From assembly GCF_019923565.1 (NCBI RefSeq), contig NZ_CP074435.1:374177-395845 (forward strand): 21,669 nucleotides of DNA, in the 5' to 3' direction. The translations under genes and the position numbers were made by a program. Under the pieces are notes generated by a model that worked only from the letters and a program-made list of their open reading frames with translations, made no database searches and was not told the DNA's origin. This DNA is from Candidatus Schneideria nysicola. Its GTDB lineage: Bacteria; Pseudomonadota; Gammaproteobacteria; Enterobacterales; Enterobacteriaceae. Below, in pieces: positions 8,042 to 15,404 of this stretch. The stretch's first letter is position 1, and each line of letters opens with the position of its first letter.

Positions 8042-8244
8042 AAGATATAATTTTTAATTAATAATAAATATATATGTTAATTTTGATAATTAAGGAGTAT
8101 ATTATTTTATGATAAAACTAGATTTCATCTAGAACAGATATCGTAGAAAATTATTCTTTCACTTTATATTAAAGTGTTCCTGTTATAAGAACTATGAATA
8201 CATAGTATTATGCTTTATAAATATGCCTTATTAAGGAATAATAT
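8042..8244. promoter_or_regulatory. Divergent emrD-fpr region with three palindromes
   Basis: This 203-base gap must hold the promoters of both flanking genes. It contains an orphan ribosome-binding-like AAGGAG (8092-8097), followed by a seven-codon open frame (8109-8132, MIKLDFI). Three perfect small palindromes follow: 8118-8132 (6-bp arms), 8160-8176 (7-bp arms) and 8191-8206 (6-bp arms). The true fpr ribosome site AAGGA lies at 8233-8237, seven bases before its ATG. I cannot place -35/-10 boxes with confidence. The short frame could be a leader peptide or the remnant of a lost gene such as glpX. Confidence 0.4.
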
Positions 8245-8991
8245 ATGAATGGATGGGTTATTGGTGAAGTTATACAAATCAAACATTGGACAAAAAACCT
8301 TTTTAGTTTAATTATTCGTGCTCCTATTAATCCGTTCATAGCAGGACAATTTACTAGATTAGCTTTAGAAATTAACGGTGAAAGAATTCAACGTGCATAC
8401 TCTTATGTCAATGCACCAAAAGATCCAGATCTTGAATTCTATTGTGTTACTATACCTAATGGAAAGTTTAGCACAAATTTAAGTTTAATAAAACTAGGAG
8501 AGCGTATAATGGTAAAAAAAGACGCATCTGGTTTTTTGATTCTAGATACGATTCCATCTTGTGATGATTTATGGATGTTAGCAACCGGAACAGCAATTGG
8601 ACCCTATTTATCAATTCTTAGTCAAGGAGAAGATTTAGATCGTTTTAAAAATATTATTCTTATACATGCAGTACGTTTTTATAACGATTTTAGTTATCTC
8701 AATAAAATATCAATGTTAAAAAAACATTATAAAGGTAAACTAAAAACAGTATTAATCGTTAGTAGAGAAAAGATTGCAGGAACCCTCATGGGTCGTATAC
8801 CTAATCTAATTCAAGATGGATCTTTAGAATCAACAGTAGGTTTAACAATGAGTCTTGAAAAGAGTCATGTGATGTTGTGTGGTAATCCTAATATGATGCG
8901 CAATGTTACAGAATTTTTAAAAAATAATCGTGGTATGCGTAAAAATTTAAAAAATAAGATAGGAAATATCAGTAGTGAACACTATTGGTAA
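8245..8991 (+). CDS. fpr: Fpr, ferredoxin/flavodoxin-NADP+ reductase
   Basis: FAD enzyme that passes electrons between NADPH and ferredoxin or flavodoxin, feeding radical-SAM and other iron-sulfur enzymes; cytosolic. The length of 248 residues equals that of E. coli Fpr. FAD-domain motifs: FTRLAL, the flavin-binding RAYSYV (from Arg50), and LEFYCV. NADP-domain motifs: LATGTAIGPYLSIL, HAVR, and VMLCGNP; the C-terminus EHYW is the family signature tail. A strong ribosome-binding site AAGGA precedes the ATG by seven bases. It is followed by tpiA on the same strand after 116 bases, preserving the E. coli neighbourhood of fpr, glp genes and tpiA with intervening genes removed. Confidence 0.97.
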   Translation: MNGWVIGEVIQIKHWTKNLFSLIIRAPINPFIAGQFTRLALEINGERIQRAYSYVNAPKDPDLEFYCVTIPNGKFSTNLSLIKLGERIMVKKDASGFLILDTIPSCDDLWMLATGTAIGPYLSILSQGEDLDRFKNIILIHAVRFYNDFSYLNKISMLKKHYKGKLKTVLIVSREKIAGTLMGRIPNLIQDGSLESTVGLTMSLEKSHVMLCGNPNMMRNVTEFLKNNRGMRKNLKNKIGNISSEHYW

Positions 8992-9107
8992 TTATTTTTC
9001 AGTCTGATAGATAATTATTCTCTATTTTTTATTTTATTTATCTATTTTATGATATAGTATTGTAGAATTATTATATTATTAAACAATTTATAGATAGGAT
9101 AAAATTC

Positions 9108-9872
9108 ATGTTTTTACCCTTAATCATAGGTAATTGGAAGTTACATGGAAATAAAAAGATAATCAAAAGCTACTTTACAGATTTATGTAGTAAGCTAAAA
9201 CTAATGAATCTCCATGTTGAGATTGCTATTGCACCTCCTATGGTTTATTTAGAATTGGCTATGCGTTATTTAAATCAGAATATTACTTTATGTGCTCAAA
9301 ATGTAGATACGAATATCTCTGGAGCCTTTACCGGTGAAACATCTATTCGAATGTTAAAAGACATTGGTGTAAAATATGTTATTATTGGACATTCTGAAAG
9401 ACGTCTTTATCATAAAGAAAGTAATCATAATATTGCTAAAAAATTTGCTTTAATTAAAGAAGCAAGTTTAATTCCAGTTTTATGTATAGGTGAAAATGAA
9501 CAAGAGTATGCAATAGGACAGTCTGAGTACATATGTCACCAACAGTTAGATTCTATAATAAATTTTGTAGGGATAGAGTCATTTTATGATAGCATCATTG
9601 CATATGAACCTATTTGGGCAATTGGTACGGGTAGACACGCTAATCCATTACAAGTTCAAAAAATTCATCAATCTATTCGATATCATATTGCTAGATATGA
9701 TGAAAATGTAGCCAAGCAGTTACGTATTCAATACGGTGGTTCTGTTAATGAAGAAAATATATCTCAATTCTTGAGACAATCAGATGTATCTGGTGCTCTT
9801 ATAGGTTCCGCTTGCTTAAAAACTGATACCTTTATTAATATAATAAAAAATACCGAAGCTATTAAAAAATAA
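9108..9872 (+). CDS. tpiA: TpiA, triose-phosphate isomerase
   Basis: Interconverts dihydroxyacetone phosphate and glyceraldehyde-3-phosphate in glycolysis; dimeric TIM barrel in the cytosol. It also links glycerol use to glycolysis if glycerol-3-phosphate is oxidised. The 254 residues are normal (255 in E. coli). Catalytic residues sit at standard positions: Lys11 in GNWKL, His95 in GHSERR, and Glu167 in YEPIWAIGTG, the flexible loop 6. IQYGGSVNEEN is also intact. The phosphate loop near the end reads IGSACLK instead of the common VGGASLK; one glycine has become serine, probably tolerated. A ribosome site AGGAT precedes the ATG. Its 3' end faces rpiA with only 13 bases between the stops and no obvious terminator. 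Confidence 0.98.
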   Translation: MFLPLIIGNWKLHGNKKIIKSYFTDLCSKLKLMNLHVEIAIAPPMVYLELAMRYLNQNITLCAQNVDTNISGAFTGETSIRMLKDIGVKYVIIGHSERRLYHKESNHNIAKKFALIKEASLIPVLCIGENEQEYAIGQSEYICHQQLDSIINFVGIESFYDSIIAYEPIWAIGTGRHANPLQVQKIHQSIRYHIARYDENVAKQLRIQYGGSVNEENISQFLRQSDVSGALIGSACLKTDTFINIIKNTEAIKK

Positions 9873-9885
9873 TAATTTCTTCTAT

Positions 9886-10551
9886 CTATGTTTTTTTAAT
9901 AACCGTTTGTATTCCATATTGACTACCTATTAAAGCTATATCGGCACTTCTACGAGCAAATAATCCTACTGTTACTACTCCAGGTATATTATTTATTGTT
10001 TCTTCTAGTTCGATAGGATTAGAAATCCTTAAATTCTTTACATCAAGAATAATATTGCCATTATCAGTCGTTATTCCTTTTCTGTATTCAGGAATACCAC
10101 CTAATCGAAGCATTTCTTTAGTTACCCATGATCGAGCCATGGGAATGACTTCGATTGGAAGTGGAAATGTTCCTAATATTTCTACTTTTTTACTTGAATC
10201 GACAATACAAATAAATTTTTTAGCTACAGCTGCAATAATTTTTTCTCTAGTTAATGCACCCCCTCCTCCTTTAATCATTTGCATCTGAGAATTAATTTCA
10301 TCTGCACTATCTATATAAATATCTACCGAACTTACATCATTGAGATTAAATAAAGGAATATCTAAACTTTTTAATTTGATAGAAGACATTTCCGAACTTG
10401 ATATTGCTCCTTTGATTTGATGTTTAGATGTTGCTAGTGCATCCATAAAATGTGAAACGGTCGAACCGGTTCCTACTCCTACAATAGTAAAAGGTCGTAT
10501 ATATTGTAATCCAGCCCAACCTAATTGTTTTTTAATTTCATCTATCGTCAT
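9886..10551 (-). CDS. rpiA: RpiA, ribose-5-phosphate isomerase A
   Basis: Interconverts ribulose-5-phosphate and ribose-5-phosphate in the non-oxidative pentose phosphate pathway; cytosolic. The 221 residues match E. coli RpiA (219). Substrate and catalytic residues are at standard positions: Asp81 and Asp84 in DSADE, Lys94 in [11 protein letters not shown], and the base Glu103. [11 protein letters not shown] near residue 25 is the phosphate-binding loop, and [10 protein letters not shown] and VTVGLFA are typical. The ribosome site is a weak GAGAAG directly before the ATG. On this strand two perfect TATAAT boxes lie about 40-65 bases upstream, in a tandem duplication at 10590-10621. The gene is convergent with tpiA and divergent from yciK. 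Confidence 0.97.
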   Translation of the reverse strand: MTIDEIKKQLGWAGLQYIRPFTIVGVGTGSTVSHFMDALATSKHQIKGAISSSEMSSIKLKSLDIPLFNLNDVSSVDIYIDSADEINSQMQMIKGGGGALTREKIIAAVAKKFICIVDSSKKVEILGTFPLPIEVIPMARSWVTKEMLRLGGIPEYRKGITTDNGNIILDVKNLRISNPIELEETINNIPGVVTVGLFARRSADIALIGSQYGIQTVIKKT

Positions 10552-10589
10552 CTTCTCTATATTTATCCAGCAAAGAAATTTTAATTAAA

Positions 10590-10621
10590 TTTTATTATAA
10601 ACTAATTTTATTATAAACTAA
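10590..10621 (-). promoter_or_regulatory. Tandemly duplicated -10 box upstream of rpiA
   Basis: A 16-bp unit occurs twice without a gap (10590-10605 and 10606-10621). Read on the minus strand, each copy contains a consensus TATAAT (10594-10599 and 10610-10615), 40-65 bases before the rpiA start. Weak -35-like sequence (TTGTTT or TTCTAA) lies upstream. It is the best promoter candidate in the window; a role in yciK transcription on the other strand is less likely. Confidence 0.5.
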
Positions 10622-10720
10622 TACGATAATTTTAGAAACAAAGTTCTATGGAATATTTTGATATACTACATATCGTTGTCTAAGATAATATTACGTTACG
10701 ATTTATTTATTAATTAATTT

Positions 10721-10726
10721 AGGAGT
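10721..10726 (+). promoter_or_regulatory. Ribosome-binding site that sets the yciK start
   Basis: AGGAGT at 10721-10726 overlaps an in-frame GTG at 10725, so that GTG cannot be the start it would serve. It lies seven bases before the ATG at 10734, and the protein from that ATG begins MNYSP, in register with E. coli YciK (MHYQP). Confidence 0.75.
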
Positions 10727-10733
10727 GTCAATA

Positions 10734-11480
10734 ATGAATTATTCCCCTATAAAAAATTTATTAGATAATTATATTATTTTAGTAACCGGTGCTAGTGATG
10801 GGATAGGAAGATCTGTAGCTATTTCCTATGCAAAATATGGAGCTCGATTAATACTTCTTAGTAGAAATGAGAAAAAACTTTTATCTGTAAAGCAAACGAT
10901 AGAGAAGATGGGATATAAGGAGGCAATGATCCTTCCCTTTGATCTTGCTTGTCAAGATCCTAAAGAATATCAAAATTTAATCAATAAAATAGCAAAGAAG
11001 AATATATCCCATATTGATGGATTACTTAACAACGCCGGATTACTTGGTACTATTATGCCTATTGCACAACAAGATCCTTTTCATTGGAAACAAGTAATTG
11101 ATGTGAATATAAACGGAACGTTTATGATAACCCAAACATTCTTACCTCTATTACTCAACGCTCGTAGTCCTTCTATTATATTTACTACTTCTAGTGTAGG
11201 TAGAAAAGGTCGTGCTCATTGGGGAGCTTATGCCGTATCTAAATTTGCAACAGAAGGGATGATGCAAGTCTTATCTCATGAATATGATCCCACTCTTTTA
11301 AGAGTAAATTGTATTAATCCTGGAGCTATTCGTACTCATATGCGAGCCAGTGCTTTCCCAAATGAAAATCCGATGAATTTGAAGTCCCCAAATGATATCA
11401 CCTTGATTTATCTTTATCTAATGGGTTCTGATAGTAAAGGGAAGACTGGTCTCAGTTACAATGCATATGATTTTCTCTAA
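10734..11480 (+). CDS. yciK: YciK, short-chain dehydrogenase/reductase
   Basis: Putative NAD(P)-dependent oxidoreductase of the classical SDR family, cytosolic, substrate unknown. Features: nucleotide-binding TGASDGIG (18-25), NNAG (99-102), catalytic Ser in TTSSVGR (about 153), and the YxxxK pair Tyr166/Lys170 in GAYAVSK. FATEGMMQVL and RVNCINPGAIRT are highly like E. coli YciK. I choose the ATG at 10734, giving 248 residues, because AGGAGT (10721-10726) is correctly spaced for it. The C-terminus is slightly shorter than the usual 252, and the tail differs (SYNAYDFL in place of the E. coli TFDAQPG region). Its TAA directly abuts the stop of the oppositely oriented polA fragment, pointing to a deletion junction that trimmed both 3' ends. 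Confidence 0.94.
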   Translation: MNYSPIKNLLDNYIILVTGASDGIGRSVAISYAKYGARLILLSRNEKKLLSVKQTIEKMGYKEAMILPFDLACQDPKEYQNLINKIAKKNISHIDGLLNNAGLLGTIMPIAQQDPFHWKQVIDVNINGTFMITQTFLPLLLNARSPSIIFTTSSVGRKGRAHWGAYAVSKFATEGMMQVLSHEYDPTLLRVNCINPGAIRTHMRASAFPNENPMNLKSPNDITLIYLYLMGSDSKGKTGLSYNAYDFL

Positions 11481-12353
11481 TCAAATTAGATTGAATTCTT
11501 GTATGATCAGATGGAGAAAGTCTGTATGAAGTTTTTTTATTTTAAATGCTTGATAAGATTGTTGTTCTAATGCGACGTCTGTTTTTATAGTAGCGAGTTG
11601 ATAGGAGAGAAAGGCTAATTCGCGATATTTTTTTAGATTCTTAGCCGTAATTTTCGCCGATCTCAATTTTTTTAAGTGCGGAATGACTTCAAGATTTTCA
11701 TATAGTCTTTTTATATGTCCGATGTGTTTGAGAAGATAGAGAGCTGTTTTGACTCCAATACCAGGTACGCCAGGAATATTATCAGATTTATCCCCTACTA
11801 AGGCTAAATAGTCAACAAAAAAATTGGGTGATATACCAAATTTCAATTGGATTTCTTCCGGTCCAATAAGACTATTAATTTTATTATTATGGTATAAAAG
11901 AGACACGTGTCTTGAAACCAGCTGTGCCATATCTTTATCACCTGTACTAATTATTACATTTAAACCATTTTTTTCTGCTTCTAGAGCTAAAGTACCAATG
12001 ACATCATCCGCTTCTACTCCGGATATACTAAGTATAGGTAATTCTAATTTTTGAATAATATTCAATAGAGGGTTAATCTGTCTTCGCAAATTATCAGGCA
12101 TTGGACTACGATGCAATTTATATTCTGAAAAAATATCACTACGAAAATTTTTTCCATTCGTATCAAATACTATTGCTATATATTCCGGTTGAAATGTTAT
12201 CAATATTTTTTTTATAGTATTCAATACTCCGTATATTGCACCAATAGGTTGGTGAGTCTTTTTACTAAAAATTGATGAAAAAACATAATAAGAACGATAT
12301 AAATGAAAGGATCCATCAATAATAATAAATGATTTGTTATCTCTTGGTATCAT
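11481..12353 (-). CDS. polA: Truncated PolA: stand-alone 5'-3' exonuclease/flap nuclease
   Basis: Encodes only the N-terminal 5'-nuclease domain of DNA polymerase I (290 residues against about 928 for the full protein), the part that removes RNA primers and flaps. Metal ligands are all visible: Asp13 (IIDGSFHLYR), Asp64 (VFDTNGKNFR), Glu115-Asp116-Asp117 (EADD), Asp139/Asp141 (STGDKDMAQL), Asp188/Asp191 (GDKSDNIPG), then the helix-hairpin-helix GVPGIGVKTA. It continues through LSYQLATIKTDV and ends about where the linker to the Klenow part begins. No proofreading or polymerase sequence follows; the stop abuts yciK. E. coli Xni is a paralogue, but this sequence follows PolA, not Xni. A similar single-domain PolA is known in Buchnera. 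It starts 14 bases after pssA on the same strand. Confidence 0.93.
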   Translation of the reverse strand: MIPRDNKSFIIIDGSFHLYRSYYVFSSIFSKKTHQPIGAIYGVLNTIKKILITFQPEYIAIVFDTNGKNFRSDIFSEYKLHRSPMPDNLRRQINPLLNIIQKLELPILSISGVEADDVIGTLALEAEKNGLNVIISTGDKDMAQLVSRHVSLLYHNNKINSLIGPEEIQLKFGISPNFFVDYLALVGDKSDNIPGVPGIGVKTALYLLKHIGHIKRLYENLEVIPHLKKLRSAKITAKNLKKYRELAFLSYQLATIKTDVALEQQSYQAFKIKKLHTDFLHLIIQEFNLI

Positions 12354-12367
12354 AAATAATATTCAAT

Positions 12368-13723
12368 TTAAAGAATTTGTTTGATCAATTTATCTATACG
12401 GATACCTCTTAACCCTCTAATAATCTTTTTTATCTTATTAGGATATTCAGAAATTTTTTGAATTTGGGTAAAATGAGTAATTTTTTTCGTATGGGAACGA
12501 ATGAAAAATAGTTCCTGTTTTCTTTGTTCTAATAATAAGTTTTTCGGATCATGAACTAATAAGGCATTTTCTAAATCTAAACGCCAAGATCGAGGATTAA
12601 AGTTATTACCTGTTAATAGTTGCCATTCATCATCTACCCATATTCCTTTAAGATGATAGCTATTATTACCGTCTTTCCATAATCTGATTAGTAATTGATC
12701 ATTTTCGATATATTGTTGTAAACGGATGATAAAGTGGCGTAAGTTAACTTCATATAAATAAGGTATTGCTCCAATTATTTTAAATGGTTGATCTTCAGGT
12801 ATATAAAAATCATTCGCTATTTTATCACCAATAATAACTTCTATTTTTTTCTCTCTCTTAAGAAGAGCAATAAAATCACGTATTAATAACATTGGCATAT
12901 TGAAATATGGGGTACATATTATCAATTTTTTCTTAGTAGAACATATGAGATGATGTATGGTCTGATTTAAAAGACTTTTTTTCCCTAATCCTACTAATGG
13001 TGTTATAGCTAATTCATCATCATTAGCACTATTTTTAAAAATATAATTCGCATATCTTAATGATTGTCGAAATAATCGTATTTTATTTTTATTTTTTGTA
13101 TTTTTCTTTTTATTCACTATTAGGCTATTTATTTGTACAACAGGAGGCATGATAAGTAATTGTCTATGAATATAATTTAGAAACACTTCTGCTAATAATG
13201 GATTGTGGATAATTTGATATCGATCGGATCGATATTTTTCACTTTGATGAAGGTATACATTATTTAAACTAGCTCCGCTATATATTATAGTGTCATCAAT
13301 AATACACCCTTTTAAATGTAATACTCCTAACGCTTCATGGATATTTATTGGAACACCATAGATTGGCACATCTATATCCGGATAATGCTGAGCCATTTGA
13401 TAATACCAATCCGCATTGGTATATATGGAATTTGAACCAATACGACCACGTTGTGCACGATACCAATCAACTAATACTACTGTCTCAAGTATAGGATTAT
13501 ATCTTTTAGCTTGATACAAAGCATTAAGTATTTTATACCCTCCTTTATCTTTTTCTAAAAATAAAATAACTAGATAGATACGTTTTTTAGCATTCTTAAT
13601 AGATTGTAATAAAGTATAAAAAAAAGCATCGGGATTATATAATGTATGTATATCCTCAATAGACTGAGCAATTTTCGGTAATTGTGCGAGATATTTTATA
13701 TGTTTATTAATCAATGATGACAA
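12368..13723 (-). CDS. pssA: PssA, CDP-diacylglycerol-serine O-phosphatidyltransferase
   Basis: Makes phosphatidylserine from CDP-diacylglycerol and serine, the first step to phosphatidylethanolamine; peripheral membrane enzyme of the phospholipase-D superfamily. Two HKD motifs are visible: VLHLKGCIIDD (His136, Lys138) and YHLKGIWVDD near residue 355. Other identities include VDWYRAQRGRIG, TNADWY, LRLDLENA-like WRLDLENALLVHDP and the C-terminus RGLRGIRIDKLIKQIL. The frame is open far upstream inside dsbB, but the family begins close to LAQLPKI. A TTG at 13723 gives exactly 451 residues, the E. coli length, and starts 5 bases after the dsbB stop with a purine-rich AAGAGAG before it, so translation is probably coupled to dsbB. 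The 49 upstream codons show no family similarity. Confidence is high for the gene, moderate for the TTG. Confidence 0.93.
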   Translation of the reverse strand: MSSLINKHIKYLAQLPKIAQSIEDIHTLYNPDAFFYTLLQSIKNAKKRIYLVILFLEKDKGGYKILNALYQAKRYNPILETVVLVDWYRAQRGRIGSNSIYTNADWYYQMAQHYPDIDVPIYGVPINIHEALGVLHLKGCIIDDTIIYSGASLNNVYLHQSEKYRSDRYQIIHNPLLAEVFLNYIHRQLLIMPPVVQINSLIVNKKKNTKNKNKIRLFRQSLRYANYIFKNSANDDELAITPLVGLGKKSLLNQTIHHLICSTKKKLIICTPYFNMPMLLIRDFIALLKREKKIEVIIGDKIANDFYIPEDQPFKIIGAIPYLYEVNLRHFIIRLQQYIENDQLLIRLWKDGNNSYHLKGIWVDDEWQLLTGNNFNPRSWRLDLENALLVHDPKNLLLEQRKQELFFIRSHTKKITHFTQIQKISEYPNKIKKIIRGLRGIRIDKLIKQIL

Positions 13724-13728
13724 GCTCT

Positions 13729-14256
13729 TTACTCTCTTAAAAAGAGTCGGATATAATAGAATAAATTTATTAGTAATATTAGGACTATAATAATCAAATA
13801 TAATCCAAATATAATAACAGACCATTGAGAAATCTCTAACAATAAAAATTGTTTCTCTTTTGTTAAGCAATCTCCAATAGGATTAAATATAAAAGGGATC
13901 CATTTGTCTAAGCGAAAATAAGTAGGAAAACTTATAGAGAAATCACATGTATCAAAAGGTGAAGGATATAGTTGTCTTCTAACATATTTCATAGCGAAAT
14001 ACATTCCTTCTATAGCACTATAAATACAAAGTAATATCCCACTATATCGACATATTTTTTTATTCGGGGCAATAATCCCAATTAAACCTGCCAATATAAT
14101 TCCATATAAAGCACCGCGTTGATAAATGCATAAAACACAGGGTTTAAAATAAAAAAAGTATTGTAAGAGAAGTACAATACATTCCCAAATTAAAGCAGAA
14201 AGTATTAATACGAACCAAAATATACGATATGTAAAAATATTATTAAAATGAAACAT
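13729..14256 (-). CDS. dsbB: DsbB, disulfide bond formation protein B
   Basis: Inner-membrane quinone reductase that reoxidises periplasmic DsbA. The 175 residues equal the family length (176). Four membrane helices are evident (about 12-30, 42-62, 70-88, 143-168). All four working cysteines are present: Cys40 and Cys43 in CVLC facing the quinone, then Cys104 (TCDF) and Cys130 (GDC) in the second periplasmic loop. Arg47 corresponds to the quinone-site arginine, and the LYPSPFDTCDF and LDKWIPFIF stretches are typical. No clear ribosome-binding site precedes the ATG, 26 bases after rodA. Adjacent to pssA rather than its E. coli neighbour nhaB. DsbA, its partner, is not in the window. Confidence 0.96.
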   Translation of the reverse strand: MFHFNNIFTYRIFWFVLILSALIWECIVLLLQYFFYFKPCVLCIYQRGALYGIILAGLIGIIAPNKKICRYSGILLCIYSAIEGMYFAMKYVRRQLYPSPFDTCDFSISFPTYFRLDKWIPFIFNPIGDCLTKEKQFLLLEISQWSVIIFGLYLIIIVLILLINLFYYIRLFLRE

Positions 14257-14282
14257 TTTTTTTAAATAATGAACTATCAGAG

Positions 14283-15383
14283 TTAAAGATGTTTTGATAA
14301 CATTTTCCTATGAGTGTGTATAGACATAATCATACCGAAACTGGCCATCAAGACAATTAATGATGAACCTCCATAACTAATTAAGGGTAGTGGGATCCCA
14401 ACTATAGGAAGTATTCCAGTAACCATACCTATATTTATAAAAACATAAGCAAATAAAGTTAATATTATACTCCCTGTTATTACACGTCCAAAAGTATTTT
14501 GCGCTTGAATTGCAATAATTAATCCTCGTATAATTATACCTAAATATAGTACTAATAGTAAGAGTACTCCAATAAATCCTAATTCTTCTCCTAAAACAGC
14601 AAAAATAAAGTCAGTATGACGTTCCGGTAGAAATTCAAGTTGGGATTGAGTCCCATGTAACCATCCTTTTCCGGTAAATCCTCCTGAACCAGTAGCGATT
14701 TTAGACTGGATTATGTGATAACCGGAACCTAATGGATCTAGATCAGGAGAAAATAATATCATAATTCTATCCTTTTGATAGTTATGCATAAAGAAATTCC
14801 ATAATATGGGTAGAAATGCAGTGAATAAGGATAAAGTTATCATAATAGATTTCCAACTTATACCAGATAAAAAAAGTATAAATAAACCCGAAATCGCTAT
14901 TAATATAGCGGTTCCAAGATCTGGTTGAGTTGCGACTAGTAAAGTAGGAATAAAAATGATTACTAATATAATAAGAGTAGCTTTAAAAGAAGGGGGGTAA
15001 CTATCTCGATTTATAAATCGTACTACCATAAGTGGAACCGCTATCTTTGCCATTTCTGAAGGTTGAAATCGTAGAAATGAAAGATTTAACCAACGTTGTG
15101 CTCCTTTATTTATTGGACCGAATAATTTTACTAAAATTAATAACAATATGCAAATTATATATAAATATAGTGCATTCGATTCATATTTTCTTGGTGGCAC
15201 TTGAGCAAGTAGAAGCATTACCACCATACCTATAAAAATTTGAATAATTTTACGTTCCATCATCTTTATATCTTGTCCACTTGCACTCCATATTAAAAAT
15301 ATACTGTAAACTAAAATTAAGGTAATAAATAAAAATAATATTTTATCAATATATAGTTTGTTCCATATTGAATTATTATTCAT
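14283..15383 (-). CDS. rodA: RodA (MrdB), rod-shape peptidoglycan polymerase
   Basis: SEDS-family glycosyltransferase that polymerises lipid II during cell elongation, working with PBP2. At 366 residues it is near the E. coli 370. About ten membrane helices run through the protein. Family landmarks: IWSASGQDIKMMERKI near the start, GAQRWLNL and FQPSEMAKIAVPLMVVRFINRD, QPDLGTAILIA, GSGYHIIQSKIATGSGG, GTQSQLEFLPERHTDFIFAVLGEELG, and the signature VGIPLPLISYGGSSL near the C-terminus. A ribosome site AAGGAC lies upstream of the ATG. It follows mrdA by 21 bases as in E. coli mrdAB. Together they show that the cell still makes a wall by the rod-elongation machine. The usual downstream rlpA and dacA are replaced by dsbB. 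Confidence 0.97.
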   Translation of the reverse strand: MNNNSIWNKLYIDKILFLFITLILVYSIFLIWSASGQDIKMMERKIIQIFIGMVVMLLLAQVPPRKYESNALYLYIICILLLILVKLFGPINKGAQRWLNLSFLRFQPSEMAKIAVPLMVVRFINRDSYPPSFKATLIILVIIFIPTLLVATQPDLGTAILIAISGLFILFLSGISWKSIMITLSLFTAFLPILWNFFMHNYQKDRIMILFSPDLDPLGSGYHIIQSKIATGSGGFTGKGWLHGTQSQLEFLPERHTDFIFAVLGEELGFIGVLLLLVLYLGIIIRGLIIAIQAQNTFGRVITGSIILTLFAYVFINIGMVTGILPIVGIPLPLISYGGSSLIVLMASFGMIMSIHTHRKMLSKHL

Positions 15384-15404
15384 ATTTTATTGTCCTTTTT
15401 TATT

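Noticed and set aside
9780..9872. TpiA phosphate-loop change (IGSACLK for VGGASLK) as a sign of inactivation
   Set aside because: Only one glycine is replaced by a small residue and Lys11, His95 and Glu167 are all in place; likely tolerated drift.
10725..10733. GTG start for yciK at 10725
   Set aside because: The GTG overlaps the AGGAGT ribosome site; the ATG at 10734 is correctly spaced and aligned with E. coli YciK.
11481..12353. Calling this gene xni (exonuclease IX)
   Set aside because: Its motifs (ALVGDKSDNIPGVPGIG, LSYQLATIKTDV) and 290-residue length follow the PolA N-terminal domain; Xni has a different sequence after LAG and is about 250 residues.
13724..13870. N-terminal extension of pssA into dsbB
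   Set aside because: The 49 extra codons overlap dsbB coding sequence, show no PssA similarity and would make the protein longer than the family; TTG at 13723 restores exact length.
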